Source: Elusimicrobiales bacterium (GTDB lineage Bacteria > Elusimicrobiota > Elusimicrobia > Elusimicrobiales > UBA9959). Taken from it: a stretch of 64,000 bases of DNA. This document shows, one piece after another, positions 42,040 to 50,329 of this stretch. Numbering within the stretch: the first letter of the stretch is position 1; every line of letters begins with the position of its first letter. The stretch covers positions 310,001 through 374,000 of the forward strand of contig JAQTOU010000003.1 of assembly GCA_028713125.1 (NCBI GenBank), written 5' to 3'. The notes beneath the pieces were generated by a model. That model was not told where the DNA came from, did not search any database, and worked only from the letters and a program-made list of their open reading frames with translations. The position numbers and the translations under genes are program-made.

Positions 42040-43368
42040 ATGTTACGCAAACTCTCACTGTCGGCCGTGGCCGTTTCCATGTTCGCCTCGCTGGCTTCCG
42101 CCGAAGTTAACTTCGACGGCGGCAAGAACCTCAATATAAAGGAAGAGATCGCCAATTCCGGCGTCGCTGTTCCCGAACCCACCCAGGACAAGAGCGGAAT
42201 ACTCGACTGGTTCTTCGGCAAGCCGCCCGCGGCGCCTAAAGCCGGGGCCGAGTGGACCATAATGTTCTTCGAGAACGCGAAGAACGACCTTGAGCCCTAT
42301 TTGCTCAAAGACCTCAACGAGATGGAGATGATCGGCTCCACCGACAAGATCAATTTGGTAGCCCAGGTAGGCCGCATAGACGGCTACGACGATTCCGACG
42401 GGGACTGGAAAGGCGTGCGCCGCTACCTTATAACCAAAGATACCGACACCACCACGATGGGCTCCAAAATGCTGCAGGACCTGGGCCAGTCCGACATGGG
42501 CGACTATAAAACCCTGGCCGAGTTCGGCAAATGGGCCAAGGCGACCTACCCCGCCAAGAAATACATGCTGGTTATCTCCAATCACGGCGCCGGCTGGACC
42601 AAGAGCCTCACCCGCCCCATAACCAAGGGCATCTCTTACGACGAGCAGTCCGGCAACCACATCAATACCGTGCAGCTGGGCCTGGCCATGAAAGATATCG
42701 GCAAACTGGACGTGCTGGGCACCGACGCCTGCCTGATGCAGATGGCCGAAGTGGACTATGAGATCAAAGATTACGTCACCTATATAGTCGGTTCGGAAGA
42801 GACCGAGCCCGGCGACGGCTATACCTACAACGACATGCTCGGCCCCCTTGCCAAGAAACCCGCGATGAGCGGCGCCGAACTCGCCAAGCTGACCGTGGAC
42901 GCTTACAGCGACCACTACGCGGCGCAGAAGACCGGCTCCACCCAGAGCTACGTGCTGTCCGCTTCCGTGCCCAGGCTGCTGACCCTGACCAACGCCTTCA
43001 CCGCCGCTATGACGGCTTCCGGCGACAAAGCGCTCGCCAGGAAAGCCCGCGACGGCGCGGTCAAGTTCGCGATGGACGAGAACAAGGACCTCTACGACTT
43101 CCTCCGCCTGGTTATCGCCGAGACCAAGAGCGCGGACGTGAAGACCGCCGGCCAGACCCTGATGACCTTCATCACCGGCGAGCTTGTGGCGCATAACCGC
43201 ACCAATGACTCCGCCGGCGGCTACTGGAGCGGCCCGGTGGCTTACTCTCCCGCCAAGGGCATAGCGGCCTACTTCCCTAACGGCGCTCTCGGCGACGGCT
43301 ACGCCGACCTGCAGTGGGCGAAAGCCTCGCAGTGGGACGAGTTCGTGACCTGGATGAACCAGCCTTAA
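42040..43368 (+). CDS. Exported clostripain-family (C11) cysteine peptidase, second of two
   Basis: 442 residues from ATG 42040, which has GGAGG at 42027-42031 and begins a proper signal peptide (MLRKLSLSAVAVSMFASLASA); an upstream ATG at 41998 would bury it. It keeps the fold markers of its neighbour: EWTIMFFENAKNDLEPY, the histidine in SNHGAGW and the cysteine in GTDACLMQ, plus EETEPGDGYTY. It has an extra insert before the catalytic domain (KSGILDWFFGKPPAAPK) and a longer C-terminus (SAGGYWSGPVAYSPAKG). The tandem arose by duplication long enough ago for clear divergence. Confidence 0.9.
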   Translation: MLRKLSLSAVAVSMFASLASAEVNFDGGKNLNIKEEIANSGVAVPEPTQDKSGILDWFFGKPPAAPKAGAEWTIMFFENAKNDLEPYLLKDLNEMEMIGSTDKINLVAQVGRIDGYDDSDGDWKGVRRYLITKDTDTTTMGSKMLQDLGQSDMGDYKTLAEFGKWAKATYPAKKYMLVISNHGAGWTKSLTRPITKGISYDEQSGNHINTVQLGLAMKDIGKLDVLGTDACLMQMAEVDYEIKDYVTYIVGSEETEPGDGYTYNDMLGPLAKKPAMSGAELAKLTVDAYSDHYAAQKTGSTQSYVLSASVPRLLTLTNAFTAAMTASGDKALARKARDGAVKFAMDENKDLYDFLRLVIAETKSADVKTAGQTLMTFITGELVAHNRTNDSAGGYWSGPVAYSPAKGIAAYFPNGALGDGYADLQWAKASQWDEFVTWMNQP

Positions 43369-43381
43369 TAAGCGGATAAAT

Positions 43382-43419
43382 AAAGAAAGAGCCGGCCTAA
43401 CAGCCGGCTCTTTCTTTTT
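43382..43419 (+). terminator. Rho-independent terminator after the second clostripain gene
   Basis: AAAGAAAGAGCCGGC, loop CTAACA and GCCGGCTCTTTCTTT give 15 pairs and a T-rich tail. Confidence 0.88.
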
Positions 43420-43422
43420 GGA

Positions 43423-43471
43423 AAAAGGGGACAGGCTACTTTATCCCGGATAAAGTAGCCTGTCCCCTTTT
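43423..43471. repeat. 49-bp near-perfect palindrome with GGGGACAGGC motif (REP-like)
   Basis: Two 24-base arms, AAAAGGGGACAGGCTACTTT plus ATCC and its complement, flank a single central C at 43447. It touches the stop codon of the minus-strand kinase. The GGGGACAG head and long stem resemble REP units moved by REP-associated tyrosine transposases (family knowledge); no such transposase is in the window. It also ends in a T-run on both strands and may work as a terminator. Confidence 0.75.
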
Positions 43472-44991
43472 CACTTAAGAACCTCGCCCAGGGCTTCCTG
43501 GAGGGCTTCGAAGCTGAACGGTTTGGCAAGCACCGGGCGGCCGGTCGTTGAAAGCTCTTCGCCGCCGCTGGAACCGGAGATGAAGATCCAGCGTTTTTCG
43601 AGTTCCGGCTTCAGGTTTTTCGCCCACTTGAACAGGTCCAGGCCGTTCTGGCCGGGCAGCCTGTAGTCGCACACTACCGCGTCGTAGTTCCCGGACGCGA
43701 TCTTTTTTCTCGCGGTCTCGGAATCGCGCGCCGTATCGGGGGAAAGGTTCAGGGTGCGCAGTATCCTTACTGTGACGTCCATTACGCATTGCTCGTCGTC
43801 TATTATCAGTACGCGCTGGCCTTTCAGGGCCGCGGGCTCCGCGCCCGCGGTCTTTTTATCTCCGGGGGCCGGTTCTTCGGCGATAGGCAGCTCAATTGAA
43901 AAGCGCGCCCCGCCGCCGGGTATATTTTCCGCCCAGATCCTGCCGCCGTGCCCCGCGATTATACCGAAAGAGATGGATAGCCCCAGCCCCGTGCCCTTGC
44001 CGGGCTCCTTGGTGGTAAAGAAAGGCTCGAAGATGTTCCCTAGGCAGTCCGCCGGTATCCCGGGGCCGCTGTCCGCAAGTTCGACGCGGATAAAGCCGCC
44101 TATTTTCCTGGTTTTTATCGCCAGCAGTTTCTTCGCGGTTTGCTGCCCCATCGCGTCCTGGGCATTGCCGATCAGGTTCATCAGCACCTGCTGGAGCTGG
44201 TGAAAATCCGCCATCGTCTTAGGGAGGTCCGGCTCCAGCTCTTTGGTAACGGTAATATTGTGCAGGTCGAGCTGGTGCTGCTGCAGGCGCAGGGAATCCT
44301 CCAGCAGGCCGTTCAGGCCTATAAAGGTCTTTTCCGGCTTGTGCTTCCTGGCAAAAGTGGTGAGGTTGCGCACTATTTTCTGGCAGCGCTCCGCCTCGCG
44401 GAAGATAGTGTCTATATCCTCCCGGTGGCGGGAATTCTCCTGTATGGCCTCGTCGCGCAGCAGAAGCTGGCAGAAGCCCATGATCCCGGTGAGCGGGTTG
44501 TTCAGCTCGTGGGCCACTCCGGAAATAGTCTTCCCCAGCGAATTAAGCTTATCCGCCTGGAACAGCTGCATCTCCAGGGCTTTTTGCTTTTCGGCCGCAT
44601 CTTTGGCCTCGGTTATATCCCTGGAAACGATTATCACCTTTTCCACTTTGCCGTCCGGGGCTTTGACCGCTATCCCCTGCGACTGTATATGCCTGACGCT
44701 GCCGTCTTTCAGGAGAAGGCGGTACTGCGTGCTCTGGCCTATGCCCGAGCGCACCGTTTCGAAGAAAATACCCTTGATCCTTTCTTTGTCCTCGGGGTGT
44801 ATGTCGATGAAGGAATCAGTCCCGGTCATTTTCTCCGGGTCGCCCAGGAAGCTGTAGTTCGGCGTGCAGTAAAGCCTGCGGCCGGTGATGTCCACCAGCG
44901 CTATCATGTCGGTCAGGTTTTCCGCTATAAGGCGGAAATATTTGTCGGCCTCGCCCTGCCCGCCATTCCCGCTTTTTGCTTCATTTGACAT
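43471..44991 (-). CDS. Hybrid histidine kinase: PAS, HisKA, HATPase, receiver
   Basis: 506 residues, without membrane segments, so cytoplasmic. PAS with PAC tail (about 18-140), HisKA with ISGVAHELNNPLTGIMGF carrying the phosphorylated histidine, HATPase with GIPADCLGNIFEPFFTTKEPGKGTGLGL in part (N, G1 and G2 boxes), then a C-terminal receiver with IIDDEQC and phospho-acceptor aspartate in AVVCDYRLPG. The PAS input may bind a small ligand or cofactor. The receiver at the end would relay to an Hpt protein, none of which is seen nearby. Gene is single and ends against the palindrome at 43423. Confidence 0.9.
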   Translation of the reverse strand: MSNEAKSGNGGQGEADKYFRLIAENLTDMIALVDITGRRLYCTPNYSFLGDPEKMTGTDSFIDIHPEDKERIKGIFFETVRSGIGQSTQYRLLLKDGSVRHIQSQGIAVKAPDGKVEKVIIVSRDITEAKDAAEKQKALEMQLFQADKLNSLGKTISGVAHELNNPLTGIMGFCQLLLRDEAIQENSRHREDIDTIFREAERCQKIVRNLTTFARKHKPEKTFIGLNGLLEDSLRLQQHQLDLHNITVTKELEPDLPKTMADFHQLQQVLMNLIGNAQDAMGQQTAKKLLAIKTRKIGGFIRVELADSGPGIPADCLGNIFEPFFTTKEPGKGTGLGLSISFGIIAGHGGRIWAENIPGGGARFSIELPIAEEPAPGDKKTAGAEPAALKGQRVLIIDDEQCVMDVTVRILRTLNLSPDTARDSETARKKIASGNYDAVVCDYRLPGQNGLDLFKWAKNLKPELEKRWIFISGSSGGEELSTTGRPVLAKPFSFEALQEALGEVLK

Positions 44992-45117
44992 AAGATATCC
45001 GCCCCGTTTTAGCCTGGTTCAGAGCCTTTTCCGATCTTTAAAATCAGGGAATATATTACAAAATTTACGACTTGGGGAAGCTCGTGTTTTGCGGGGTTAG
45101 TTTATAGCTATTAATTG

Positions 45118-45123
45118 TATAAT
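45118..45123 (+). promoter_or_regulatory. -10-like TATAAT upstream of the large hybrid kinase
   Basis: TATAAT lies about 48 bases before the ATG at 45171 in an AT-rich gap. No matching -35 at 16-18 bases is apparent, so an activated or extended -10 promoter is possible. Confidence 0.35.
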
Positions 45124-45170
45124 AAGTTTTGATATTTGGGTCCGCTGGCGGCGGGCTAAGCGGGGGGGAA

Positions 45171-48017
45171 ATGGCAAATAAGGGCGATATACTTGTAGTA
45201 GACGATAGCGCTGCTTCATTGCAGCTGATATCTTCTATGCTTACCGGCGAGGGCTATTCGGTCCGCATCGTGGAAAGCGGGGAGCTGGCCCTTTCCGCGG
45301 CGGAGGGGCAGCCGCCTGAGCTGATCCTGCTGGACGTGCGCATGCCGGGACTGGACGGCTTCGAGGTTTTCAACCGCCTTAAAGCCAAGCCGAAAACCAG
45401 CGAAACTCCGGTAATTTTTCTGACGGGCGCCACGGACCCGGATGAATGTGTCGCCGGCCTTAAATTGGGGGCCGTGGACTTTATCGCAAAATCCTTCGAC
45501 CGCGAAAGCCTGCTGGCCAAGGTCCGCACCCATATAGAGCTCTACCGCCTGAGAAAAAAACTGGAACAGCAGACGGTCAAGTACAAGACGCTGTTCGAAA
45601 ACTCCAACGACGCGATCTTTGTGCACGGCATGGTCAATAGCGGCGAGGCGGGGAAGTTTATCGAGGTTAATGATATAGCCTGCTCCCGTCTCGGCTATAG
45701 CCGGGAAGAATTGCTGAAGCTGACCCCGCCGGGTATCGACGCGCCGGGCATGGAGGAGAAGCACCGGGCGGCGCTGGAGGAACTGGCGCGCACCGGGCAC
45801 GCGGTCTTTGAAATCGAGCATGCCGGAAAAGACGGCCGAAACATGCCCGTGGAAATTTCCAGCCGGGTGTTCGATTACGGCGGCCTGCCCCATGTCCTGT
45901 CCATAGCGCGGGATATCGCCGAGCGCAAGCGCGCGGAAGCCGCGCTGCTGGCCAGGGAAAAACTGGCCTGCGAAACGAATATCGCTTTTTCCGAACTGCT
46001 GGTAAACACGGAGCTTAAAACAGGAAATATCGGGACGTCAAAATCCCTGCTCACGGAGACGGCCGCGCGCCTGGCCGGGGTCGCCCGCGCCAGCATCTGG
46101 GAATATTCCGCCGACGGCAGGGAGCTGCGCTGCCTAGATCTCTATGAATCCGGGCCACAAAAACATTCGGAGGGCCTGGTCTTAAGCTGCGTGGACTATC
46201 CGCGCTATTTTAAAAGCCTGCAGGAAAAATCCCATATCGCGGCGGCTGATGCCAGAACCCATCCCGGCACAAGCGAGTTCACGGCCGGTTACCTTGTCCC
46301 GCTTGGTATCACTTCGATGCTTGATGGGATAATCCCTGGCAGCGCAGGCCTGGCGGGAGTATTTTGCCTGGAGCATGTCGGTGAGTGCCGGGAATGGCTC
46401 CCTGAGGAAGAAAATCTTTTAAGCACGCTCTCCGCACTGACCGCCATGGTTTTCGATGTCGCCAAGCAAAAAAAGGCGGAGGCGGGGCACGAAAGGCTGC
46501 TGAAGGCTATAGAGCAGGCAGGGGAGGTGATCGTGATCGCCGACCCTGAAGGCACTATCCAATATGTAAACCCGGCCTTTGAAAAGGTTACCGGCTATAC
46601 CAGACTGGAGGCTATAGGCAATAACCCGCGCATACTCAAGAGCGGCCAGCAGGACGAGGACTTTTATAAGAACATGTGGGGGAAAGTAACTTCCGGGAAA
46701 ACCTGGGAAGGCCGCATGGTGAACAAGCGCAAGGACGGGACCTTGTATACTGAAGAGGCGACAATTTCCCCGGTGCGCGACCAGCAGGGCCGGATCGTCA
46801 ACTATGTGGCGGTAAAGCGCGATATCACGGAGCAGTTGAAGCTGGAGAACCGGCTGAGACAGTCCCAGAAGATGGAGACCGTCGGCCTGCTGGCCGGCGG
46901 GGTGGCCCATGATTTCAATAATATCCTGAGCGCTATAATGTGCAATGCGGGCTTCCTCGCCAAAGATATAGCGCCCGGGGACCCAAAACATAAAGATGTA
47001 AAAGAAATCATAATAGCCAGCGAGCGCGCGGCCGCGCTTACCCGCCAGCTGCTCGCTTTCAGCCGGCGCCAGATAATGGCGACGCGGGTGGTGGACATAA
47101 ACGGGCTTGTAGGCGGCATGACCAGGCTGCTTAAACGCGTTATCGGTGAACAGACAAATGTGGCGGTAAAGCTGCATCCATCGCCGTGTACCGCCATCGT
47201 AGACCCCGGGCAGATAGAGCAGGTGATAATGAATCTGGCCCTGAACGCGCGCGACGCGATGAATGGCGGCGGAACCATAACCCTTGAAACGGAAATAATC
47301 AACCCGCCCGAAGAATTCTTCGATACCCGCCCGGACCTGCCTAAAGGGCCGCTGGTCTGTATGAAAGTGTCCGATACCGGCAGCGGCATGAGCCAGGAAA
47401 TTAAAGACCACCTTTTCGAGCCCTTCTTTACCACGAAAGAGCAGGGCAAGGGCACCGGCCTGGGGCTTTCCACCGCTTTCGGAATTGTAAAGCAGAGCTG
47501 CGGGGATATAGAGGTTAAAAGCGAACAGGGTAAAGGCTCCGTTTTCACCGTATATCTGCCGCTTGTAGAAGCTCAACCCCGGGGCAAGGACAAGGATAAG
47601 GATAAGGACGACCGCCCGCTGGGAAAAGGCCATGAGACCGTCCTGTTCGTGGAAGATGAAGAGAGCCTGCGCCGCCTCGGGGAGCGTATTCTGCTCACCA
47701 GCGGCTATAAAGTCCTTGTCGCCACGGATGGCCAGGCGGCCCTGAAGTTAATGGAGGAGCGCGGCAAGCCGGTGGACCTGCTAATGTCCGACGTCGTAAT
47801 GCCCGGGATGAGCGGCCGCGAATTGGGGCTGGAGCTCGCGCGCAGGAAGCTTGTCGACCGGGCGCTCTATATGTCCGGCTATACCGACGAGGCCATAGTC
47901 AGGCACGGGGTTCTTGAGCCGGGCATAGCTTTCATCTACAAGCCGTATACGGTGGAGGCGCTGCTGAAGAAACTGCGGGAAGCCCTGGACGGACCCGCCG
48001 GGCAGGCGAAAGTTTAA
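45171..48017 (+). CDS. Multi-domain hybrid histidine kinase: receiver, PAS, GAF, PAS, HisKA, HATPase, receiver
   Basis: 948 residues from ATG 45171, preceded by a G-rich ribosome site (GGGGGGGAA). An N-terminal receiver has VVDDSAAS and ILLDVRMPGLDG. A PAS domain (about 135-265), a GAF-like domain (about 285-445) and a second PAS with PAC (about 450-575) follow. HisKA has GGVAHDFNNILSAIM, HATPase has FEPFFTTKEQGKGTGLGL in part, and the last receiver has SDVVMPGMSG. Having receivers at both ends suggests input from another kinase and output by phosphorelay. Residues 865-925 with SGYTDEAIVRHG and IYKPYTVEALL are matched by the decayed fragment at 48833. Confidence 0.92.
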   Translation: MANKGDILVVDDSAASLQLISSMLTGEGYSVRIVESGELALSAAEGQPPELILLDVRMPGLDGFEVFNRLKAKPKTSETPVIFLTGATDPDECVAGLKLGAVDFIAKSFDRESLLAKVRTHIELYRLRKKLEQQTVKYKTLFENSNDAIFVHGMVNSGEAGKFIEVNDIACSRLGYSREELLKLTPPGIDAPGMEEKHRAALEELARTGHAVFEIEHAGKDGRNMPVEISSRVFDYGGLPHVLSIARDIAERKRAEAALLAREKLACETNIAFSELLVNTELKTGNIGTSKSLLTETAARLAGVARASIWEYSADGRELRCLDLYESGPQKHSEGLVLSCVDYPRYFKSLQEKSHIAAADARTHPGTSEFTAGYLVPLGITSMLDGIIPGSAGLAGVFCLEHVGECREWLPEEENLLSTLSALTAMVFDVAKQKKAEAGHERLLKAIEQAGEVIVIADPEGTIQYVNPAFEKVTGYTRLEAIGNNPRILKSGQQDEDFYKNMWGKVTSGKTWEGRMVNKRKDGTLYTEEATISPVRDQQGRIVNYVAVKRDITEQLKLENRLRQSQKMETVGLLAGGVAHDFNNILSAIMCNAGFLAKDIAPGDPKHKDVKEIIIASERAAALTRQLLAFSRRQIMATRVVDINGLVGGMTRLLKRVIGEQTNVAVKLHPSPCTAIVDPGQIEQVIMNLALNARDAMNGGGTITLETEIINPPEEFFDTRPDLPKGPLVCMKVSDTGSGMSQEIKDHLFEPFFTTKEQGKGTGLGLSTAFGIVKQSCGDIEVKSEQGKGSVFTVYLPLVEAQPRGKDKDKDKDDRPLGKGHETVLFVEDEESLRRLGERILLTSGYKVLVATDGQAALKLMEERGKPVDLLMSDVVMPGMSGRELGLELARRKLVDRALYMSGYTDEAIVRHGVLEPGIAFIYKPYTVEALLKKLREALDGPAGQAKV

Positions 48018-48046
48018 TTTACAGTCTTCATGAGCATCATTGAAAT

Positions 48047-48805
48047 ATGAACCAACAAATAAAAAAAGAAGATAACGGCCTGCCGGAAAAGAAAAAAATG
48101 GAGGCGCTCGGGCGGCTCTCCTGCAAGGTGGCCCACGATTTCAATAATATCCTGGGCGCCATAGAGGGCTACGCCACGCTCGCGATGGGCGCGCTTAAGG
48201 CCGATGACCCGGTCAGGGCCGATCTGCAGGAGATACGCATTTCCGTGGCCAAAGCCGCCGCTATCGGGAAACACCTTACCGCTTTCGGCGGCAGGCAGCT
48301 GCTGCACAAGGCGCGGTGCGAAGTGAGAGAATTGGTCGCGAATACGCTCAAGAGGGCGGAGCTGGCGCAGGATGAAAAATTTAAGATAGAAGAGCGCCTC
48401 GAGGCCGGGCTGCCCGGGCTGATAGCCGACGCCGCGCAGCTGGAGCAGGCGCTCGCCGGCCTGCTGGTCAATGCGCGCGAGGCCATGCCGGGCGGCGGGA
48501 CCGCCGTGATAAGCTCCTGCGCAAGTAAGCTGGAGGCCGGGGACATCGGCTCGCCGAAACCGGAAGAGGCAGGCTCATTGTTCATAAAAATAACCGTAAG
48601 CGACAGCGGCGCGGGAATAAGCGCTGAGGCTCTCGAGCATCTATTCGAGCCGATGTTTTCTACTACCAAAAAAGGCCTTGGGACGGGGTTCGGGCTCGCG
48701 CTGGTTTACGGCCTGGCCAGGCAGCATAATGGCTGGGTGGAGGCAAAAAGCGAACCCGGCCGGGGCAGCGAGTTCACGCTGTACCTGCCAGCCTCCGGTA
48801 TTTAA
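48047..48805 (+). CDS. Stand-alone histidine kinase (HisKA and HATPase only)
   Basis: 252 residues. It has a HisKA segment KVAHDFNNILGAIEGYA with phospho-histidine and an HATPase domain with LVNAREAMPGGG, VSDSGAGI and GTGFGLALVYG. There is no sensor domain, so input must come from a partner. The N-terminal 20 residues are charged. It starts 30 bp after the large hybrid kinase and its kinase core resembles that protein's, so it may be a truncated duplicate that kept the catalytic part. No good ribosome site is visible. Confidence 0.85.
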   Translation: MNQQIKKEDNGLPEKKKMEALGRLSCKVAHDFNNILGAIEGYATLAMGALKADDPVRADLQEIRISVAKAAAIGKHLTAFGGRQLLHKARCEVRELVANTLKRAELAQDEKFKIEERLEAGLPGLIADAAQLEQALAGLLVNAREAMPGGGTAVISSCASKLEAGDIGSPKPEEAGSLFIKITVSDSGAGISAEALEHLFEPMFSTTKKGLGTGFGLALVYGLARQHNGWVEAKSEPGRGSEFTLYLPASGI

Positions 48806-48832
48806 GAAATATCTAAGCCTGGCCGGAGGTTT

Positions 48833-48964
48833 ATTTCATCCGTTCAGGGTATGATATTCGTGCTGGCGGGGAATCTGCCCTTTATTTATAAACAGTTCGC
48901 CGCGGAGAGCTGGCTGCGAAGGCGCGCACCGTGCTGGACGCCCCGGCCGGACAGGCAAAGGCTT
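48833..48964 (+). pseudogene. Decayed C-terminal fragment of a receiver domain
   Basis: Between the kinase and the dual receiver gene, three reading frames together spell pieces of the large hybrid kinase's C-terminus. FIRSGYD matches its LYMSGYTDE. LPFIYKQFAAES matches IAFIYKPYTVEA. ELAAKARTVLDAPAGQAKA followed by TAG matches ALLKKLREALDGPAGQAKV and its stop. A deletion and at least one frameshift (near 48905) separate the parts. This is a remnant of a duplicated kinase or regulator end, not a functional gene. Confidence 0.6.
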
Positions 48965-48989
48965 AGCGGAATAATATACAATCACAAAT

Positions 48990-49793
48990 ATGGCAAAGAT
49001 ACTCATTATAGACGACGACGGCATAGTGCGGGACGCGCTTTCGGTTTTCCTTATGCGCGCCGGGCACGAGGTTCTTACCGCGGCCGACGGGGCCAACGGG
49101 GTGCAGGCCTTCAAGAGCGCTTTGCCGGACCTGGTGGTGCTGGACCGCGACCTGCCCGTTCTGTCCGGCTCCGGGGTTTTCGACAAAATACGCGAGGTCT
49201 CGAAAAGCGTCCCTATACTGATCCTCAGCGGCTATGACGACCCGGAGGAGGTCGGCGCCTACCTCCGCGGCGGCGCGGCCGCTTTCCTTTCCAAAAGCGA
49301 CGGCCTTTCCCCCGTGCTGGAGGCGGTGGACCGCCTTCTGGGGGCGCCGCCAGCGGCGGATGCGTCCGCGGCGGCTAAATCCGCGCCGCGGCCTGCGGCC
49401 AAAAACGCGCCGGCGGCTCCAGGCGCTGCCGTTATCCTCGTTGCCGACGACGACGACGAGATAAGGAGAGTGCTGAACCGCTACCTGTCTTCGCTGGCCT
49501 ATGAAGTTCTGGAGGCGAGGGACGGGGCCGAGGCGCTAGAGATAGCGCGCGCCCGCAGGCCTAAAATAGTCCTGCTTGATATAGCCATGCCGAAAAAAGA
49601 CGGAGTGGAAGTGCTTAAAGAGCTGGCGCCGGAAATGCCGGGGACGGGTTTTATTATGATAACCGGCAACGAGGACGAAGAGCTTGCGCGCGAATGCCTG
49701 GGCTTGGGAGCTTTTGACTACGTCTCGAAGCCGATAAACATCGAGTCCCTCGGCAAATCGATAAAGGCCAGGCTGCTGCTCCAGGGAACTTAA
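48990..49793 (+). CDS. Response regulator with two receiver domains
   Basis: 267 residues. The first receiver (1-120) has IIDDDG and the acceptor aspartate in VVLDRDLPVLSG, and ILSGYDD for the conserved Ser/Thr; its final lysine lies in LSKSDG. An alanine/proline linker (about 122-147) joins a second receiver (about 148-267) with VADDDDE, LLDIAMPKKDG and VSKPIN. No DNA-binding or enzyme output is present, so it may act as a phosphate sink or an adaptor for the kinases upstream. It has no clear ribosome site. A bidirectional terminator follows. Confidence 0.88.
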   Translation: MAKILIIDDDGIVRDALSVFLMRAGHEVLTAADGANGVQAFKSALPDLVVLDRDLPVLSGSGVFDKIREVSKSVPILILSGYDDPEEVGAYLRGGAAAFLSKSDGLSPVLEAVDRLLGAPPAADASAAAKSAPRPAAKNAPAAPGAAVILVADDDDEIRRVLNRYLSSLAYEVLEARDGAEALEIARARRPKIVLLDIAMPKKDGVEVLKELAPEMPGTGFIMITGNEDEELARECLGLGAFDYVSKPINIESLGKSIKARLLLQGT

Positions 49794-49813
49794 GGCGGGG
49801 CGGCTCCTGCTAT

Positions 49814-49855
49814 AAAATGGAACCGGCCGGGTTAAACCCGGCCGGTTCCATTTTT
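49814..49855. terminator. Bidirectional rho-independent terminator
   Basis: An 18-pair stem with arms starting AAATGGAACCGGCCGGGT and a three-base loop, with A-run and T-run on either side, lies between convergent genes. Confidence 0.92.
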
Positions 49856-49870
49856 GGCCGCTGTCTGTGA

Positions 49871-50242
49871 TTACTTGCCGGCGGCTTCGGGCTTCTTGGC
49901 CTCGGCTTTCTTGCCCTCGTGCTTGCCCTCGTGTTTCTGTATGGGCTTCACGGAGGCTTTGCCGTCTTTCACGGTGACTTTCACCTTGGCGCCTACGGTC
50001 AGGCCGGCCAGCTTGGCGGCTTCAAGGGTGAACTGCTTCTCGACGCCCTTGGCGTCCTTCACGGTGATCATGCTGGTGGCGGCGTCGATGGCGCTGATGT
50101 CGCCGGTGAAGTTTTCAACGACTACTTTCGCGTGCTTGGCGGCGGCGGGCTTCTCGGCCTTGGCCGGGGCGGCCGGGGCCTGCGCGAAGCTCATCCCTGC
50201 GAAAGCGGCGAGGGTTACGACTGCGAGTATGTACTTTTTCAT
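49871..50242 (-). CDS. Small exported lysine/alanine-rich protein with a DUF5666-like strand-rich core
   Basis: 123 residues from ATG 50242, preceded by GGAGG. A signal peptide (KKYILAVVTLAAFAGMSFAQA) is followed by a P/A/K-rich spacer, a core of about 60 residues (NFTGDISAIDAATSMITVKD... KVKVTVKDGKASVKP) with the look of a small beta barrel, and a basic H/K/E-rich tail. The core resembles DUF5666-type domains but the match is by eye. It may bind the envelope or a polyanion. Terminator lies downstream. Confidence 0.7.
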   Translation of the reverse strand: MKKYILAVVTLAAFAGMSFAQAPAAPAKAEKPAAAKHAKVVVENFTGDISAIDAATSMITVKDAKGVEKQFTLEAAKLAGLTVGAKVKVTVKDGKASVKPIQKHEGKHEGKKAEAKKPEAAGK

Positions 50243-50329
50243 TTTAGTTTCCTCCAAAAGATTTTCTGCCTGCACACATAGTCTAGCAACACCCCCATTA
50301 AAGGAACCTTAGAACAACATTAAAAGATT

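Noticed and set aside
48851-49237. 128-residue open frame upstream of the dual receiver
   Set aside because: Its first part is the decayed receiver fragment and the rest is an out-of-frame reading of the real gene at 48990.
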